A DNA stretch of 64,000 bases from Tolypocladium sp. Sup5 PDA-1. Taxonomy: Eukaryota > Ascomycota > Sordariomycetes > Hypocreales > Ophiocordycipitaceae. Where the stretch lies: the NCBI GenBank assembly GCA_000750105.3, contig JPHH03000013.1:310001-374000 (forward strand), given 5' to 3'. The notes under the pieces are model-generated. The model did not search any database, was not told the origin of the DNA, and saw only the letters and a program-made list of their open reading frames with translations. Below, in pieces: positions 22,601 to 33,917 of the stretch (position 1 is its first letter; every line of letters begins with the position of its first letter). The position numbers and the translations under genes were made by a program.

Positions 22601-22769
22601 ACCTGACCTAACTCTACCTTAATCAACTAACCTTGCCCTTCTCTGCCCATAGTCGGGGACGGCTGACCACTGCCAACACCATAACAGCCTCGCCATTCTA
22701 GCCCGATCCTCGTCACTGCGCATCATCGGCACCGACCTCATTCGACTCGGCGGCATCAACTGCGTCGCC
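19669..22769. other. 3.1-kb divergent intergenic region
   Basis: It lies between the caspase-zinc-finger gene (minus) and the patatin-like gene (plus) and should include both promoters. It contains a palindromic run of TACC/TAGG units at 20461-20480 and a 13-base C run at 21976-21988. Open frames here are shadows without family signals. Confidence 0.5.
20461..20480. repeat. TACC/GGTA palindromic run
   Basis: Three TACC-type units followed by their reverse complement (CCTAGGTAG) make a short perfect palindrome. Related GGTAGGTAC strings recur in other intergenic parts of the window. Confidence 0.6.
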
Positions 22770-24796
22770 ATGGACGCTTACGGTGTCCGCAGAAAGGACA
22801 CCACCAAGGGGCCGCCTCTGCGCGTCCTCTCGCTGGGTAAGTATCGCCGTCGCCGCACCTCACTGTCTCTCCACTGACCCTGCTAGATGGCGGCGGCGTC
22901 CGCGGCTACTCGATGCTCATCATCATCCAGGAGCTGATGCACAGGACCTTTGTCGAGACCGAAGGCCGCGCCCCCCGCCGCAACGAGATCCCCAAGCCGT
23001 GCGACCACTTCGACCTCATCGTCGGCACCGGCACCGGCGGCCTGATCGCCCTCATGCTGGGCCGCCTGCGCCTGGACCTCGAGATGTGCAAGGAGCTGTA
23101 CGTGCGCATGACGCGCATGGTCTTCGAGACGGACAAGACCATTGCCGGCATCCCGTACCGGTCGACGCTGTTCAAGGCCAGCAAGCTCGAGGACGCCATC
23201 CGCCAGTGCGTGCGGGAACACACAGTCTTTGAAAAGGAGGGCAACGACGGCGGCGATGAGCCCGAGCTCCTGAGTCCTCTGAACGCGGCGCAGCACTCGA
23301 GCGCGTATCCGAGGCGGCATCCGAGCAACGCCAGCACCGTGAGCTTCAGCGCGCGCAGCCCCTCGGCCCAGATGGCGGCCCGCCCCGCCTTCAACTCTAG
23401 ATACGGGAACCCCAACGCCAGGCTATACGACGCGCGAGAGACCAGGACCAAGACGTAAGTGGACCCCGTGCCGCTCTTGATGACTCGTGAGGTGGCTGGG
23501 CTCAGGCTAACCGTGGATCTTGACAGAGCCGTGACGGCAGTTTACAAAGGATCTCCTCGAGGCGCTCCGCCTGCGATGCTGCGATCGTACGACTCTCGAC
23601 ATGAGCCGCCTCCCGAGTTTGACTGCAAGATCTGGCAGGCCGGACGGGCGACGTGCGCCATTGGCCTCGCCTTCAAGCCCATGCAAGTGGGTCAGTCGTG
23701 GTTTCACGACGACGGTGTCGGGACCTTTAACCCGGCTCCCGAGGCGCTGGACGAGGCCGCGGTCAACGAGTGGCCCGGGCGAGAGATTGGAGTCTTCGTC
23801 AGTGTCGGTACCGGACGGCGGCCGCGAGGGAGCGACGCCAACCAACAGATGTGGTACGAGGGCTTCCTAGGCGAATTCGCGGACGCGCGAAGGAGGTTGA
23901 TTGCCAAGATTGAAGGATGCGAGGTTATCCACGAGTACATGCTGAGGGACCACCTCTCCAAGAGGGGCGTCAACGCGGAAAACTACTACCGGCTCAACGT
24001 CGAGATTGGGGTGGGCGAGTTTGGCATGAACGAGTGGCACAGGCTTGGAGACATCAGCACGGGGACGAGGCGGTACATGGCGCGCGAGGAGGAGCAGAAG
24101 ATGATCCACGGCATCTCGACCAAGCTGGCCAAGATTATCAAGGCCAAGATGCGCTGGGAGCGGGCGGCGCAGGGTATCCCGGAGCTGGTCAAATCGACGT
24201 CGTCGACCAACTTCGAGTACCCCCTGGCGGTGGAGCTGCCGGGAGATGCCCCGACGTCCTTTCCGCCGGCTCTGCATAGCCCAATGAGTCGCTCGTCGTT
24301 TGAGTCGGGGTCGGACAGTTTACAGGTTGGGCCGAACCATCCAGCATCGCCGCGGAGCTCTCACGACCGGATCCGGCCGGACACGGGTAGCTCACGCCCG
24401 TCGCCGCCGCCTGCGAGGGAGCGTCCACTGCCTCCGCCGCCGAGCAGCGCGACCTCTCCGCGGGGAGACGAGCCCGACCAGCTGATGGTGTCGGCGCCGA
24501 CGCCGTCGCAGTACCGCAACGCGTCGGGCGCCGACAAGATTGCGATAATGAGCCTCGATGAGCATCCGCGGCCGTTGCCCTCGCAGCAAGGGGTGCCACC
24601 CGCGACGAGGATCGAGCCGCCGCCGCTGCCGCCCAAGACGCCACTTCCAGACAGCCACCGCCACAACCAACAGCAGCAGAAGCAGACAGCTGGCAGCAGG
24701 GGACCGAGGGTGCCAACGCCACCGTACCCGGTGGACGACGAGGCGCCTCCGCCACCCGTCAACATGGCGCGCAAGCCCGACTATCGCGGGCGGTGA
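22770..24796 (+). CDS. patatin-like phospholipase-fold protein lacking the serine nucleophile
   Basis: Three exons (22770-22836, 22887-23454, 23527-24796; introns of 50 and 72 nt) encode 634 residues. The first intron splits the Asp that begins the oxyanion-hole motif DGGGVRGY (residues 23-30). Patatin-family lipases use a Ser in GxSxG with a distal Asp. Here the elbow reads VGTGTGG, with Gly at residue 71 where Ser is expected; a distal DDGVG (residues 273-277) could hold the Asp. Remaining blocks (DHFDLIV, RSTLFKASKLEDAI, VSVGTGR) fit the patatin fold. A disordered tail after about residue 450 has Pro-rich SH3-ligand-like stretches (PLPPPP, PPLPPKTPLP). It is therefore likely a catalytically inactive or altered lipid-binding protein. 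Threonine 70 or 72 acting as nucleophile is possible but unproven. Confidence 0.9.
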
Positions 24797-26550
24797 GGGG
24801 TGATTGACGTATAACAAAGGAATGCTACTGACGACAAGGCGTTTCGAGGGCGACGAGGCCCCCGGCTTCTCGTGATTTGGGTTGGGATGGATGTGTGCTG
24901 TTTCTTTTCTACCGATACCACGACCGCGAGCCATGCGATGCATGCGCCTGCGAGCCATGCGATGTAATGCGGAACTACGAAGTACGACGAGTGTATATGC
25001 GGGCGGGCGGGCGGGTTTTACGCTGCAGTGGGCAAGACGCAGGGTCTAGGCCTCGGATGATAAAATGAATACACGTACGTCCGTACGCAAGGCAGTCTCT
25101 TGTTTCCATGGTGCATAACTTACTCATATGATATATGAGGCGTTTGGCAATGGCCAATCCCGCGCGTCGGATAGAGCTGGGTTCGTGACGGCCCGCTGCG
25201 GGTGTTGGGTTGGTGTTTGGCCGGGCTGGCGGCGTTTGTTTCCGCAGTGTGCACCCGTCTTCTTGAAGGAGGGGAAGTCTAGGAAGTGTCGTGAATGGAA
25301 ACGAGTCGCACTGTGGTAGAGGATAGCATGATGCGCTGCACTGTTCACTCATCCCGTGATGGCGGGTGCATGTGTAGAAGCACGGAGCGGGGGAATCTCG
25401 AGTCGCACGAGAACAGGCGGGGAAGATGAGCTGATATCCACGAGCTGGAGCGTTCAATGGCTTTGACGAGCAGATGCCCAGGTAGGTACCGTAGCATCCA
25501 GCGCTTCCGTGCTTTGCACGAAGTTCGAATCACCCACCCCTCTCACTGTTCGGCTAAAGTGGCCAGAGCCGCCCAAGATGTCTCTGAGCGGCAGGAGAAC
25601 AAAGCCGCCATCGCGCGATGAGCAGGGGGCCAGGATCCATTCGCCTGCCCACCTTCAGCCTTCAGCCCAGCCCGAGGAAATCGTCCGACCGGCAGCTGGG
25701 ATCGGCGGGGTCTGCCGAGGGCAGTCGAGCCAGTCAACCGAGCAAGCTGGAAGCAACCCCCCTCTTGTTGGGGCGGGCCGCGTGCTGGCTGGACAGAGCC
25801 TCGCACCGGACGGTCGTCGTTGCGTGCCCGCGCGTTGGTGGGTTGGGGGTTGGGGGGGTTTCTTTGCTTTTGCCCTTTCACTTGGTGCTTTGCTTTCACT
25901 TCACTTATCTGACACTTCGAGCCTCATCACGTACATCCATCCCCCGCGGGTGAGGCTTACGGCTGCTCGAAATTGCGGCGGCTTGGGGATTGTCAGTCAG
26001 TTGTTGTTCTCCGTACTCCGTACTCGTAGGTAGGTACGAAGTAGAAAAGCTGCACCTCACCCCCTCCCCCTTCCTTCCAAATCCGGGGGCCAGCACAGCT
26101 TATTAAATTACCACCACGTCTCTTTTTTCCCGCCTCCCTCATCGCACCACCTCTCTTCAACCCCCAATCCACGACCTCCTCCTCCTCCTCCAACGGCAGT
26201 CAGCAGCCAGCAGCTGCACATGCCACCGGGCGGGCAACGCTTCGAAAAAGAGCGCGCCAGAAACGAGGAAAGGGGACGACGGACGAAACGACGACGGGAC
26301 AGCTGCTATTTGTATACGGACGGATAGTTATAGCTCGTCGATCCCCTTGTTTTTTTTATCCACCTCGCTCGCTCGCCCCGTGTCGTATCCACCAGCTTTG
26401 GTTGATTGCGAGTCAGGCAACGGCCGCTGGCTAGCCCGATCCTCGAGGCTACTATTGCTGGGGAGTGCCGGGCAGGGCAAGGCTTCCTCGTAAGGTAGGG
26501 GCCCAGGCTGGGCTGGTTGTCGCCGCCGGTTCTCGGTCGCTCGCGTGGAA
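24797..26550. other. 1.75-kb intergenic region
   Basis: The left part is the 3' flank of the patatin-like gene; the right part is the promoter and leader of the Zn2Cys6 gene. A perfect TACTCCGTA lies at 26014-26022, followed by GGTAGGTAC. No gene is recognised. Confidence 0.5.
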
Positions 26551-29334
26551 ATGAAGTCCGACAACTTGCAGATGCGTGGGCCACAGCCGCAGCCGCATTC
26601 GTCGCCTCCGTTCTCGACGACGGCCCCATCCGCCGCGCCAGCGCCGGGGCTCGTGTTCAAGACGAGGTTCCCCTCGGCGTGCAAGGAGTGTCGTCGCAGG
26701 AAGCAAAAGGTACGTCACTCTCTTTATCCACGTGGTCGTCGTGGTCGTCGTGGTCGTCGTGGCTGTCGTCTCGAGGCATCGATTGCGGCAGCAGGGCCCG
26801 TAAAGAGGCCAGCCGGGATGTTCAGCTCAGCTCAGCCCAGCTCAGCGGACGGACATGTCCCGGCAGCCTGGTCTGGCAGACTGGCTGGGCCCGCCGCTGC
26901 AGATGCTCGCCTGTCTGCATCATTCTGCAATCTACATTCTACATCAGGCATGGGTGCCGGATGGGCTGCATGCGTCCCCGTCACGTCACGTCTGGCTAAC
27001 TAATGGCTCCTCGTCTCGCAGTGCTCCCTCACCCAGCCGTGCACCAACTGCGCCCGCCGCTTCCCGCAGCCCACGTGCGAGTACGGCGTCGAAAAGGTCA
27101 AGAGGTATGACACCATCTCCGAGTCCCCTGCCCGGGGCCTGCCCGGGGCCTGCCCGTTCGGCTTGGCGGGTGTGGCCGCTGTACTTGTATAAACCCGCTA
27201 CGTCCTTCTCGGCGCAGCCCCTGCGCTGGCCCCGGCCTTGCTTCTGAGCTGCCCCGAGACGGACCAGACCGCCAGATGAAGAGTCAGAGCATGTTGATTG
27301 ATGTTTGCCCTCTGCTAGATCCACACATGTGCCAGCATCCGATGCCAGGGACCATGTCGCCCAGGCCGGCGGCGGGCTCTACGCCCATCTGGACATGGAG
27401 TCCGTCCACGATGCGCTGCTGCAGGTCGAGGGGCAGCCGGACACGGTCAAACAGCACCCTGAGCACCCTGGGAGTGCCTTGAGCGCCTTTCGCTACCCTC
27501 CACCCGCTGGCCACCAACCCGGCCAGCAAGTGTCGAATCGCTTCTTCCTCATGGACGGCCAGGCGCCAGACCCCGAGCAGCTGCTCCGGCTGCGCTTCAA
27601 GGACCGCACGGGCGTCCTGAACGGCCACGACATCATTGAGCTCCTGCAGTATATCCTCAAGACGCGCCTCAAGGTGACCAACAGCATCGTCAAGGACGAG
27701 TGGCAGATTGACGGCGCCCACCTGATACGGGCCATCCAGGAGGCGAGTCCGCCCAGTAGCGCCCTCTCGCGGTTTGACGACGAGATCCGCTACCTGCCCA
27801 TGGCGCCTACAAAGATGAACAAGGAGCTCGTCCGCACACGTGAGACATTGCCGTGTTGGTTTGCTGTGACCATTGACTGACGATACGCAGACCTCCAGCT
27901 CATGAGCCGCTTCAAGGCCTCCCTGGACGGCAGCCCCCGCCCCAACAATCGCTTCATGAAGCACTGGATCCCGTACTCGATCCAGGACCCGCTCGTCCTG
28001 CACGTCGTCCTCTGCTCCACGGCCAGCTTCCTCAACGAGACGGGGCGCGTCCCCAAGGTGATGCTGCTCGTCCACCGCGCCACCGTCACGCGCATGCTCA
28101 ACGAGCACATTGGCAACCCGCAGCTGTGCACAAACGACTCGGCCATGCTGGCCGTCGCCCAGCTGATCCTGACGTCGTGGTACTGGGGCAGCACCCAGGA
28201 GCTGCACGCCCACATGTCGGGCTTTAAGCGCATGATTGAGATGAGGGGCAGTATCCAGAACCTGGGCATGGAGGGATTCACGAGCAAGGTTGCCCTCATG
28301 TAAGTGCCTGGCACTCCAAGAGCAGAAATGTTTTACTGACAACACGACTTAGCGACGATTTTGTCATTGCCTTGGCTCACGAGACGGAGCCTCTCATGTT
28401 TGGCGAGCCGGGCTTTGAGTTTCATGACCCGTTCCGCGTGCCGTTGCAGGTCAACTTCAACTCGCCGCTCCTCTTTGACTGCCCGCCGTTTGTCAGCCCG
28501 GCGTCGCCGCTGCGGCTGCACCCGCACACGGCGCAGGTCCTGGACGAGATACGGACGCTGTCCAAGGCCGTTGTCGACCTGCCAGACTACCCAACGAACG
28601 GAGAGCTGGAGAGCGTGCACCAGACAGCCCTGGCAGTTCTTGCGGCTATAAGCCACACCCCCGAGGACGTGGCCCTGCAGGTCGATCTGGAAGCACAGAA
28701 CTCGGACACTGCCACGGGACCCGGAAGCAACGAGCCCGGACTGAAGAGAAAACGGCAAGGAGATGACACCTCGGCGCCGAGGAAAGCCGGCACGACCGAG
28801 TCCGACGGCCGGGCACCCACGTCGGACGAGGCGCCGCCGGACCTGGTGCACCGCTGCGTGCGGGTGACGGCGCTGATCTACTGCCACGCGATCCTCGACC
28901 GCGTGCCGACGAGCCGGGCGTGCACGGAGGCCGACTTTGGGCGCATCTGGGGGTGGGCGTGGGAGGCCGGGCTGGACCGGTGGTCGTCGCTCAGCGGCAT
29001 CTTCGCGTGGATGATGATTGCGGTGGTGGCGAGCTCGCACCACTCGATCCACGGGCGCATGACCAAGACGCTCATGGTGACGGGGTTCATGTACCTGGGC
29101 ACGGAGAACTGGCACATCGCGGCGGACATTGCGGCGGCGGGGCTGAGGATCCAGCGGTGGCTGCGCGGCGGGCGGTCGGACCTGGACGGCGGGGGGGTGA
29201 GCGGCGCGTTTGGCGGGGAGAGCGTGGTTGAGCGGCTCGGGTTTGCGTTCAAGGACACGGTGCCGGAGGTGGTGCAGGTGTCTGAGGATGAGGGCGAGGG
29301 GGTTGGAGATGGAGATGGGGATGGGGATGTGTGA
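26551..29334 (+). CDS. Zn(II)2Cys6 fungal transcription factor
   Basis: Five exons (26551-26709, 27022-27104, 27319-27839, 27891-28299, 28353-29334) encode 717 residues. Splicing of a 312-nt first intron completes the zinc binuclear cluster: Cys44, 47, 54, 60, 63 and 72 (CX2CX6CX5CX2CX8C). The second intron is also long (214 nt); the last two are about 50 nt. The rest resembles the fungal-specific regulatory domain of the Fungal_trans_2 type: helices with HMSGFKRMIEMRGSIQNLG near the middle and a C-terminal helical region. It contains an internal basic stretch LKRKRQ that could be a nuclear localisation signal and an acidic C-terminal tail. The upstream GTG in the same frame is not a plausible start. 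The regulated genes are unknown; no metabolic cluster is adjacent. Confidence 0.92.
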
Positions 29335-30894
29335 TGGGCACATCACGGAGTATCCTCTTGGGGACCTTTCTTAATACGGGCGGAAGGTGAGGAAAGGGAT
29401 GCTTTTGACACCATGACGAGCATGACATGGGCTCTAGCATGTCACGATGCTGCTCGGCTTGTTGCGAACAGGCTCCCGGTGACCTACCTCGGCGTACGCT
29501 AACTTACTCGATATGGAAAACTGGCTATATGAGATGATGCGTGCTCGTACGGTACGGGAAAGAGGGCATGGACAAGTTGATCAAGACAGGCGGATTTGAT
29601 GTACCTATGGACCTTGATAGATAGCCATGTCATGGCGTCAATCTCAATGGCCGCCTACACCAACGCACCCACTGCCCTTGAAGCAAGTCTATTCAATTCG
29701 TTCGAGATGCAGTCGACCAGTGACGATGCCTCCACCGTGCATGCCAGCACGCGGCGGGATTGGCCCCCATCTCGAGGGCATGCATGCAGTGCCACGTCGG
29801 CCCCTGTCGACGGAATGGTGGACTTGCAAGAGCCCGCGCAGTCCTGCGCCCGCAAGCCATGCTTGGAAGTCCAGTATAGATGGGTGGATGGATGTATGCC
29901 GAAGGAGACGGCGCGACATAGATGCTTACGGCGATGGGAGCGGGGGTGCTGGCGATGCGTTGTCCAGGGAGTGGCGGGTGCGTACATGTAATAAGGTATG
30001 GGGAATATGCGGGTGTATTATGTGGGTGAGCATCTTGCGTGCTTGATATCTGGTTGTGCTTGTTGCTTGTTACTTGTTTTGTTCTCTGGATATGCAGAGC
30101 GCGGATGACCTCAATCGGGAGATCCAAGCCGTCTGTCCATTTGCGCCAGACATCGAAGCCTGTCAATCTGTCGAACAGCCTGCAGCCATCAACCCATCGA
30201 GCCACGTCGTGTCTTCAACCGCGGCACCCGAGACAATGACCCCGGCCATCTCCCCGAGCCGTCACCGGCGCCGCGTCCCGCATGATAAGCCGCACAATCC
30301 GACGACCAAGCTCATCGAGCGCGCGGACCGGCGGCGGCGGCCGCTCGTCATCATGATACTCGTGCGGACGGACGGCTGCGCGACGGCCATGTGCGTGGAG
30401 CAGCTGTACCGGTTCGAGGAGCAGGCGAGCGCGCGGTACTGAGGGCTGGGCCTGGGAGGACATGAACTACGACGATATGAAAAGGCGAACGGGATGTATG
30501 GCTGAATGGAGCGGGTAAAATGGCTTCTTCCTTGGATTTACGGTGCGTTGGCCGGATGGGTCGCAAGAGCTGGGACGGGGGACACGATACCCGCGCGAAT
30601 ACGCCGAGGGGGTCCGACGGGACGGCCGATGCTGGAACGGATGTATAAAAGGCCATGAATGACGGAACTATTAAATCACGAAATATCACGCTCGGCTGAA
30701 TTGCTCGACTGCGGTGGAGGCGGGGCATCGTGGATGAGCTAGGTCGACTTCCCGCGACCCCCACCTAGGATATCTCAACTTGACTCTTACTTTACTCGTC
30801 ACTCGTATACTCTGCGCCTACTGTGATACCGTGATCGAGTTGCTGTTCGTCTATACGCAAGATAAAGCACGCGAGGACAGACGACACCCTCGCC
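29335..30894. other. 1.56-kb intergenic region with one possible small ORF
   Basis: Between the regulator and the oxidoreductase. Apart from the frame at 30092-30442 nothing coding is recognised. Confidence 0.4.
30092..30442 (+). CDS. possible small hypothetical protein
   Basis: A 116-codon frame from ATG 30092 to TGA 30440-30442. Its second half (about 30240-30440) has the strong G/C third-position preference of genuine genes in this window and reads as a basic, Arg-rich region (RADRRRRPLVIMILVRTDGC) followed by a short helix. The first half lacks that bias. No domain is recognised; it could be the remnant of a larger gene. Confidence 0.3.
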   Translation: MQSADDLNREIQAVCPFAPDIEACQSVEQPAAINPSSHVVSSTAAPETMTPAISPSRHRRRVPHDKPHNPTTKLIERADRRRRPLVIMILVRTDGCATAMCVEQLYRFEEQASARY

Positions 30895-32022
30895 ATGGCG
30901 TCACCCCTCGGCGTCGCCATCATCGGCAGCGGCCTGTTCGTCAAGGCCGAGCACCTGGTAGCGTCCCTCGCTCGCCTCGCCCCGAGCAGACACTGACAGA
31001 ACTCATGGGAATAGCCCGCCGTGCTCAAGTGTAACCTCGTATCCCTCAGGGCCCTCTTCTCCCGCTCCCTCGCCTCCGCCCGGGAGACCGCCGGCCTCAT
31101 CCCGGACCCCGCCGGCCCCGCGCCCGACCTCTACGCCGACGACGCCGGCGTGGGGAGGACGTACCACGACCTGCTCCTCCGGGACGACATCGCCGCCGTC
31201 ATTATCGCGCTGCCCATCGTCGCGCAGCCGGAGTTCATCGAGGCCGCGCTCGCGGCCGGGAAGCACGTCCTCGCCGAGAAGCCCATCGCCAAGGACGTCG
31301 CCACCGCGCGCAAGCTCATCGACTACCACCACAGCCTGCCCCCCTCCTCGAGCGGCAAGGGGAGGCCGACGCTCTCCATCGCCGAAAACTTCCGCTTCGT
31401 CCCGCGCTTCGCCTACGCCGCCCAGCAGGCCGCCCGGCTCGGCCGCGTCACGCACTTCAGCGTCAAGGTCATGTCCCTCATGCGGCCCTCGACCAAGTGG
31501 TACGCCACGGCCTGGCGCCAGACGCCCGCCTACCAGGGCGGCTTCCTGCTCGACGGCGGCGTGCACCACGCCGCCGCCGCGCGCCTCTTCCTGCGCGGCG
31601 CGGACAACCGGCCGGCCTCGGTGCGCGCCTTCACGGACCGCGTGTGCGACTTCCTGCCGCCCATCGACACGGTGACGGCCATCGTGAGGACCGCGTCCGG
31701 CGCGACGGGCACGTTCCAGCACTCGGCGGGCACGCTGATGGAGGCGTTTGAGTGGGACGTGGCCTGCGAGGGCGGCACGGTGCGCTCCTCGGGGGAGACG
31801 GTCACGGTGAAGCCGCGGGACGGGGAGGCTGTTGCAAGGGAGTTTACGAGGGTGTCGGCGGTGGCCGAGGAGGTTGCTGCGTGGGCGGAGGGCATCGTGT
31901 CCGGGACGCCGAACGCGCTGCAGGCGCCCGAGGAGGCGCTCGCGGACCTCGAGTTCCTGGAGAAGATGTTTCGCAGCGGGGAGCAGGACGGGGCGCTGCT
32001 CGGGTACGAGCTGCAGCTGTGA
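30895..32022 (+). CDS. Gfo/Idh/MocA-family NAD(P)-dependent oxidoreductase
   Basis: Two exons (30895-30957, 31015-32022; 57-nt intron) encode 356 residues. The first exon carries the Rossmann dinucleotide-binding start GVAIIGSGLF; the second has AAVIIALP and the family signature AEKPIAKD with Lys at about residue 110, part of the usual catalytic Glu-Lys-Pro motif. The C-terminal half (GGFLLDGGVHHAAAARL) fits the sugar/substrate-binding alpha/beta domain with its His dyad. These enzymes oxidise or reduce sugars, inositols and related polyols; the substrate here cannot be predicted. The donor is a less common GTAGCG, but splicing is required to reach the ATG with the glycine-rich loop. The protein ends GYELQL with no targeting tail evident. 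Confidence 0.9.
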
Positions 32023-32473
32023 GGTTCATGGATCACGGGGCGTGTGTAAGCGGCGACGTGGAAATGTCTCGGGCCAGGAAAGGCGTGTGTGTATTCGTAC
32101 GAAGTACGTTGGTAAAGGACCTGTGGTGATTACAAAGATGATATCTGCAGGGTAGGTCTTTGATCAACTCCGGGTTGCCTATTCCGAACTTGCTGCTTCC
32201 GAGATCGCAGGATGACGGGCAGAATCCTACGAAGTGCCAGGCTCCGAGAAAGTGGCAGCCCATGTGTTTGTTAAGCATTGCAAACACTCCCTCGTCATTC
32301 GTCAGAGCTTGCTCTATGCTGTACTCGTACATGGTTGCTTTTGACAACTTCGGTAGTTGTGAGACTCCACACCACGGCACGCACGCACCCGGGAGCCCGA
32401 GCCGGCAGATCCGAGATGAGTTCCCTCCGTTCGCCTTGCGACGATGGGTAAACATTTGTCATACGCCAAAGAC
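32023..32473. other. convergent intergenic region
   Basis: Shared 3' flanks of the oxidoreductase (plus) and the thioesterase (minus). No gene seen. Confidence 0.5.
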
Positions 32474-33352
32474 TCAAATCTTGCTCGCCTTCCTCGCCGC
32501 CGGCTCCGTCCCGCAGATCCGCTCCAGGCCCCTCCGCAGCTCCGCGCCCATGCCATCCCTGTGCGGCCGGCCCGTCGCCCGCTCGACGAAGACGTGCACA
32601 AACGAGCCGACGGCTTTCACCTGCTCGACGCCCTGCTCGAAGACGGCCACCTCGTACATGACGCTCGAGCGGCCCAGCTTCGCTACGCGGACGCCAACCT
32701 GCGCCACTGCCGGGTAGGCGATGGAGGCGAAGAAGTCGGTGGTGGTGTGCGCGACGAGCGGGTGCTGCGGGGAGTTGGGCGGGTGTAGGCTGCAGTACTC
32801 CATGAGGTAGGCGTTGACGGCTGAGTCGAAGCTGCGGAGGCTCGGGTCAGTGGGAGCTGCGAAGCTGCCCGCCTGTCTGGAAGGCATGGACGTCGAGATG
32901 GGTTGGTTGCAGTGGTGGCTTACAGGAAGTTGTACACCGAGTTGTTCATGTGGTCGTACATGTCGTTGTCGTTCCTATCAGAGTCTGTCAGTATGTATAC
33001 ATCGATCAGACGAATCTCGACTTCAACCCTCAATTTGGGTTGGCACTGCCTCCATCGAGACTCGAGAGTTCGAGACCGAGATCCCGGGTCCGCCGCCTTG
33101 GGCGATCGAAACCTTAGATCGACGGCACAAGTCACCACGTGGTGGCTTCGACTGTGGCATGCGCCCGGGTTGATGAACACGAGCTGAGATGGGCCGGCGC
33201 CATGGATGAACGCAAAGGAGGGGCGTGTGAAGCAAACACCAAGAATGGAAACCAAACTCAGCTCAGCATCAGACGTACCATCTCGTCCGGTAGTCCAGCA
33301 TGTACGGATAGTCGTCCCGGCAGCGGCCTTTGCGCTCGGCAGACGCAGCCAT
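32474..33352 (-). CDS. hotdog-fold acyl-CoA thioesterase-like protein
   Basis: Three exons on the minus strand (33352-33279, 32974-32924, 32831-32474; introns of 304 and 92 nt) encode 160 residues. The middle exon is only 51 nt but carries the family core: the joined protein reads LDYRTRWNDNDMYDHMNNSVY, the YbgC/4HBT type active-site region with Asp followed by HMNN. The third exon supplies FDSAVNAYL and the central beta strands, including VGVRVAKLGRSSVMYEV. Such small single-domain enzymes hydrolyse acyl-CoA thioesters. No mitochondrial or peroxisomal signal is obvious. The first intron is long for this genome; both its ends (GTACGT, GATAG) are clear. The gene is divergent from the pseudouridine synthase. 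Confidence 0.87.
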
Positions 33353-33917
33353 CCTGGCCCTCGTTCAAGAGCGAAGGTTTAGGCAGATGGAATTCAAACA
33401 GGCCTCTGCAAGGATGATGCCCGCGCCAGAGGGGGACGATCAAGAAGCTCGCTAACCCGCAACGGCGGGTTCTGGGAAGCTGAAGGGCGATTGATATTCA
33501 CGGAGGTGCGAGAGTTTGAGATGCATGCCTGTTGAAGCAACTGGGTGGGAATAGTATTTGCTAGTCCGCATCCAAAGATGGACGAGCTGAGAGCTGAGGT
33601 CGGTGGAGGTGAGCATGTGCCGAGGTTGGATCCGGGGTAGAGCAGCCTAGCAGGCGCCGGAAACGGGAATAGCACCGGCTGCTGACATAAGCGCGCGGCA
33701 TGGGCGGTACGTACCTGCATCCAGGGACCGCGGATTCTGCCGCACCTGACCGCCCTTTTTCTGCACGATCGTGCCTGAAGCACCGCGACCGCATCGACGA
33801 TGCGGAATGCGGCGACTTACAGCAGAACTGGCGCCTGGCGATAATCTGACGAGTTGAGTGCCAATTTCGGATGGCCGAGCTGATTGCCTCGAGATCCACG
33901 CGCGTCTCCAACCGCTG
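33353..33917. promoter_or_regulatory. shared divergent promoter region
   Basis: 565 bases between the thioesterase start (minus) and the pseudouridine synthase start (plus); both promoters must lie here or overlap the genes. No TATA box or known operator is evident. Confidence 0.4.
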
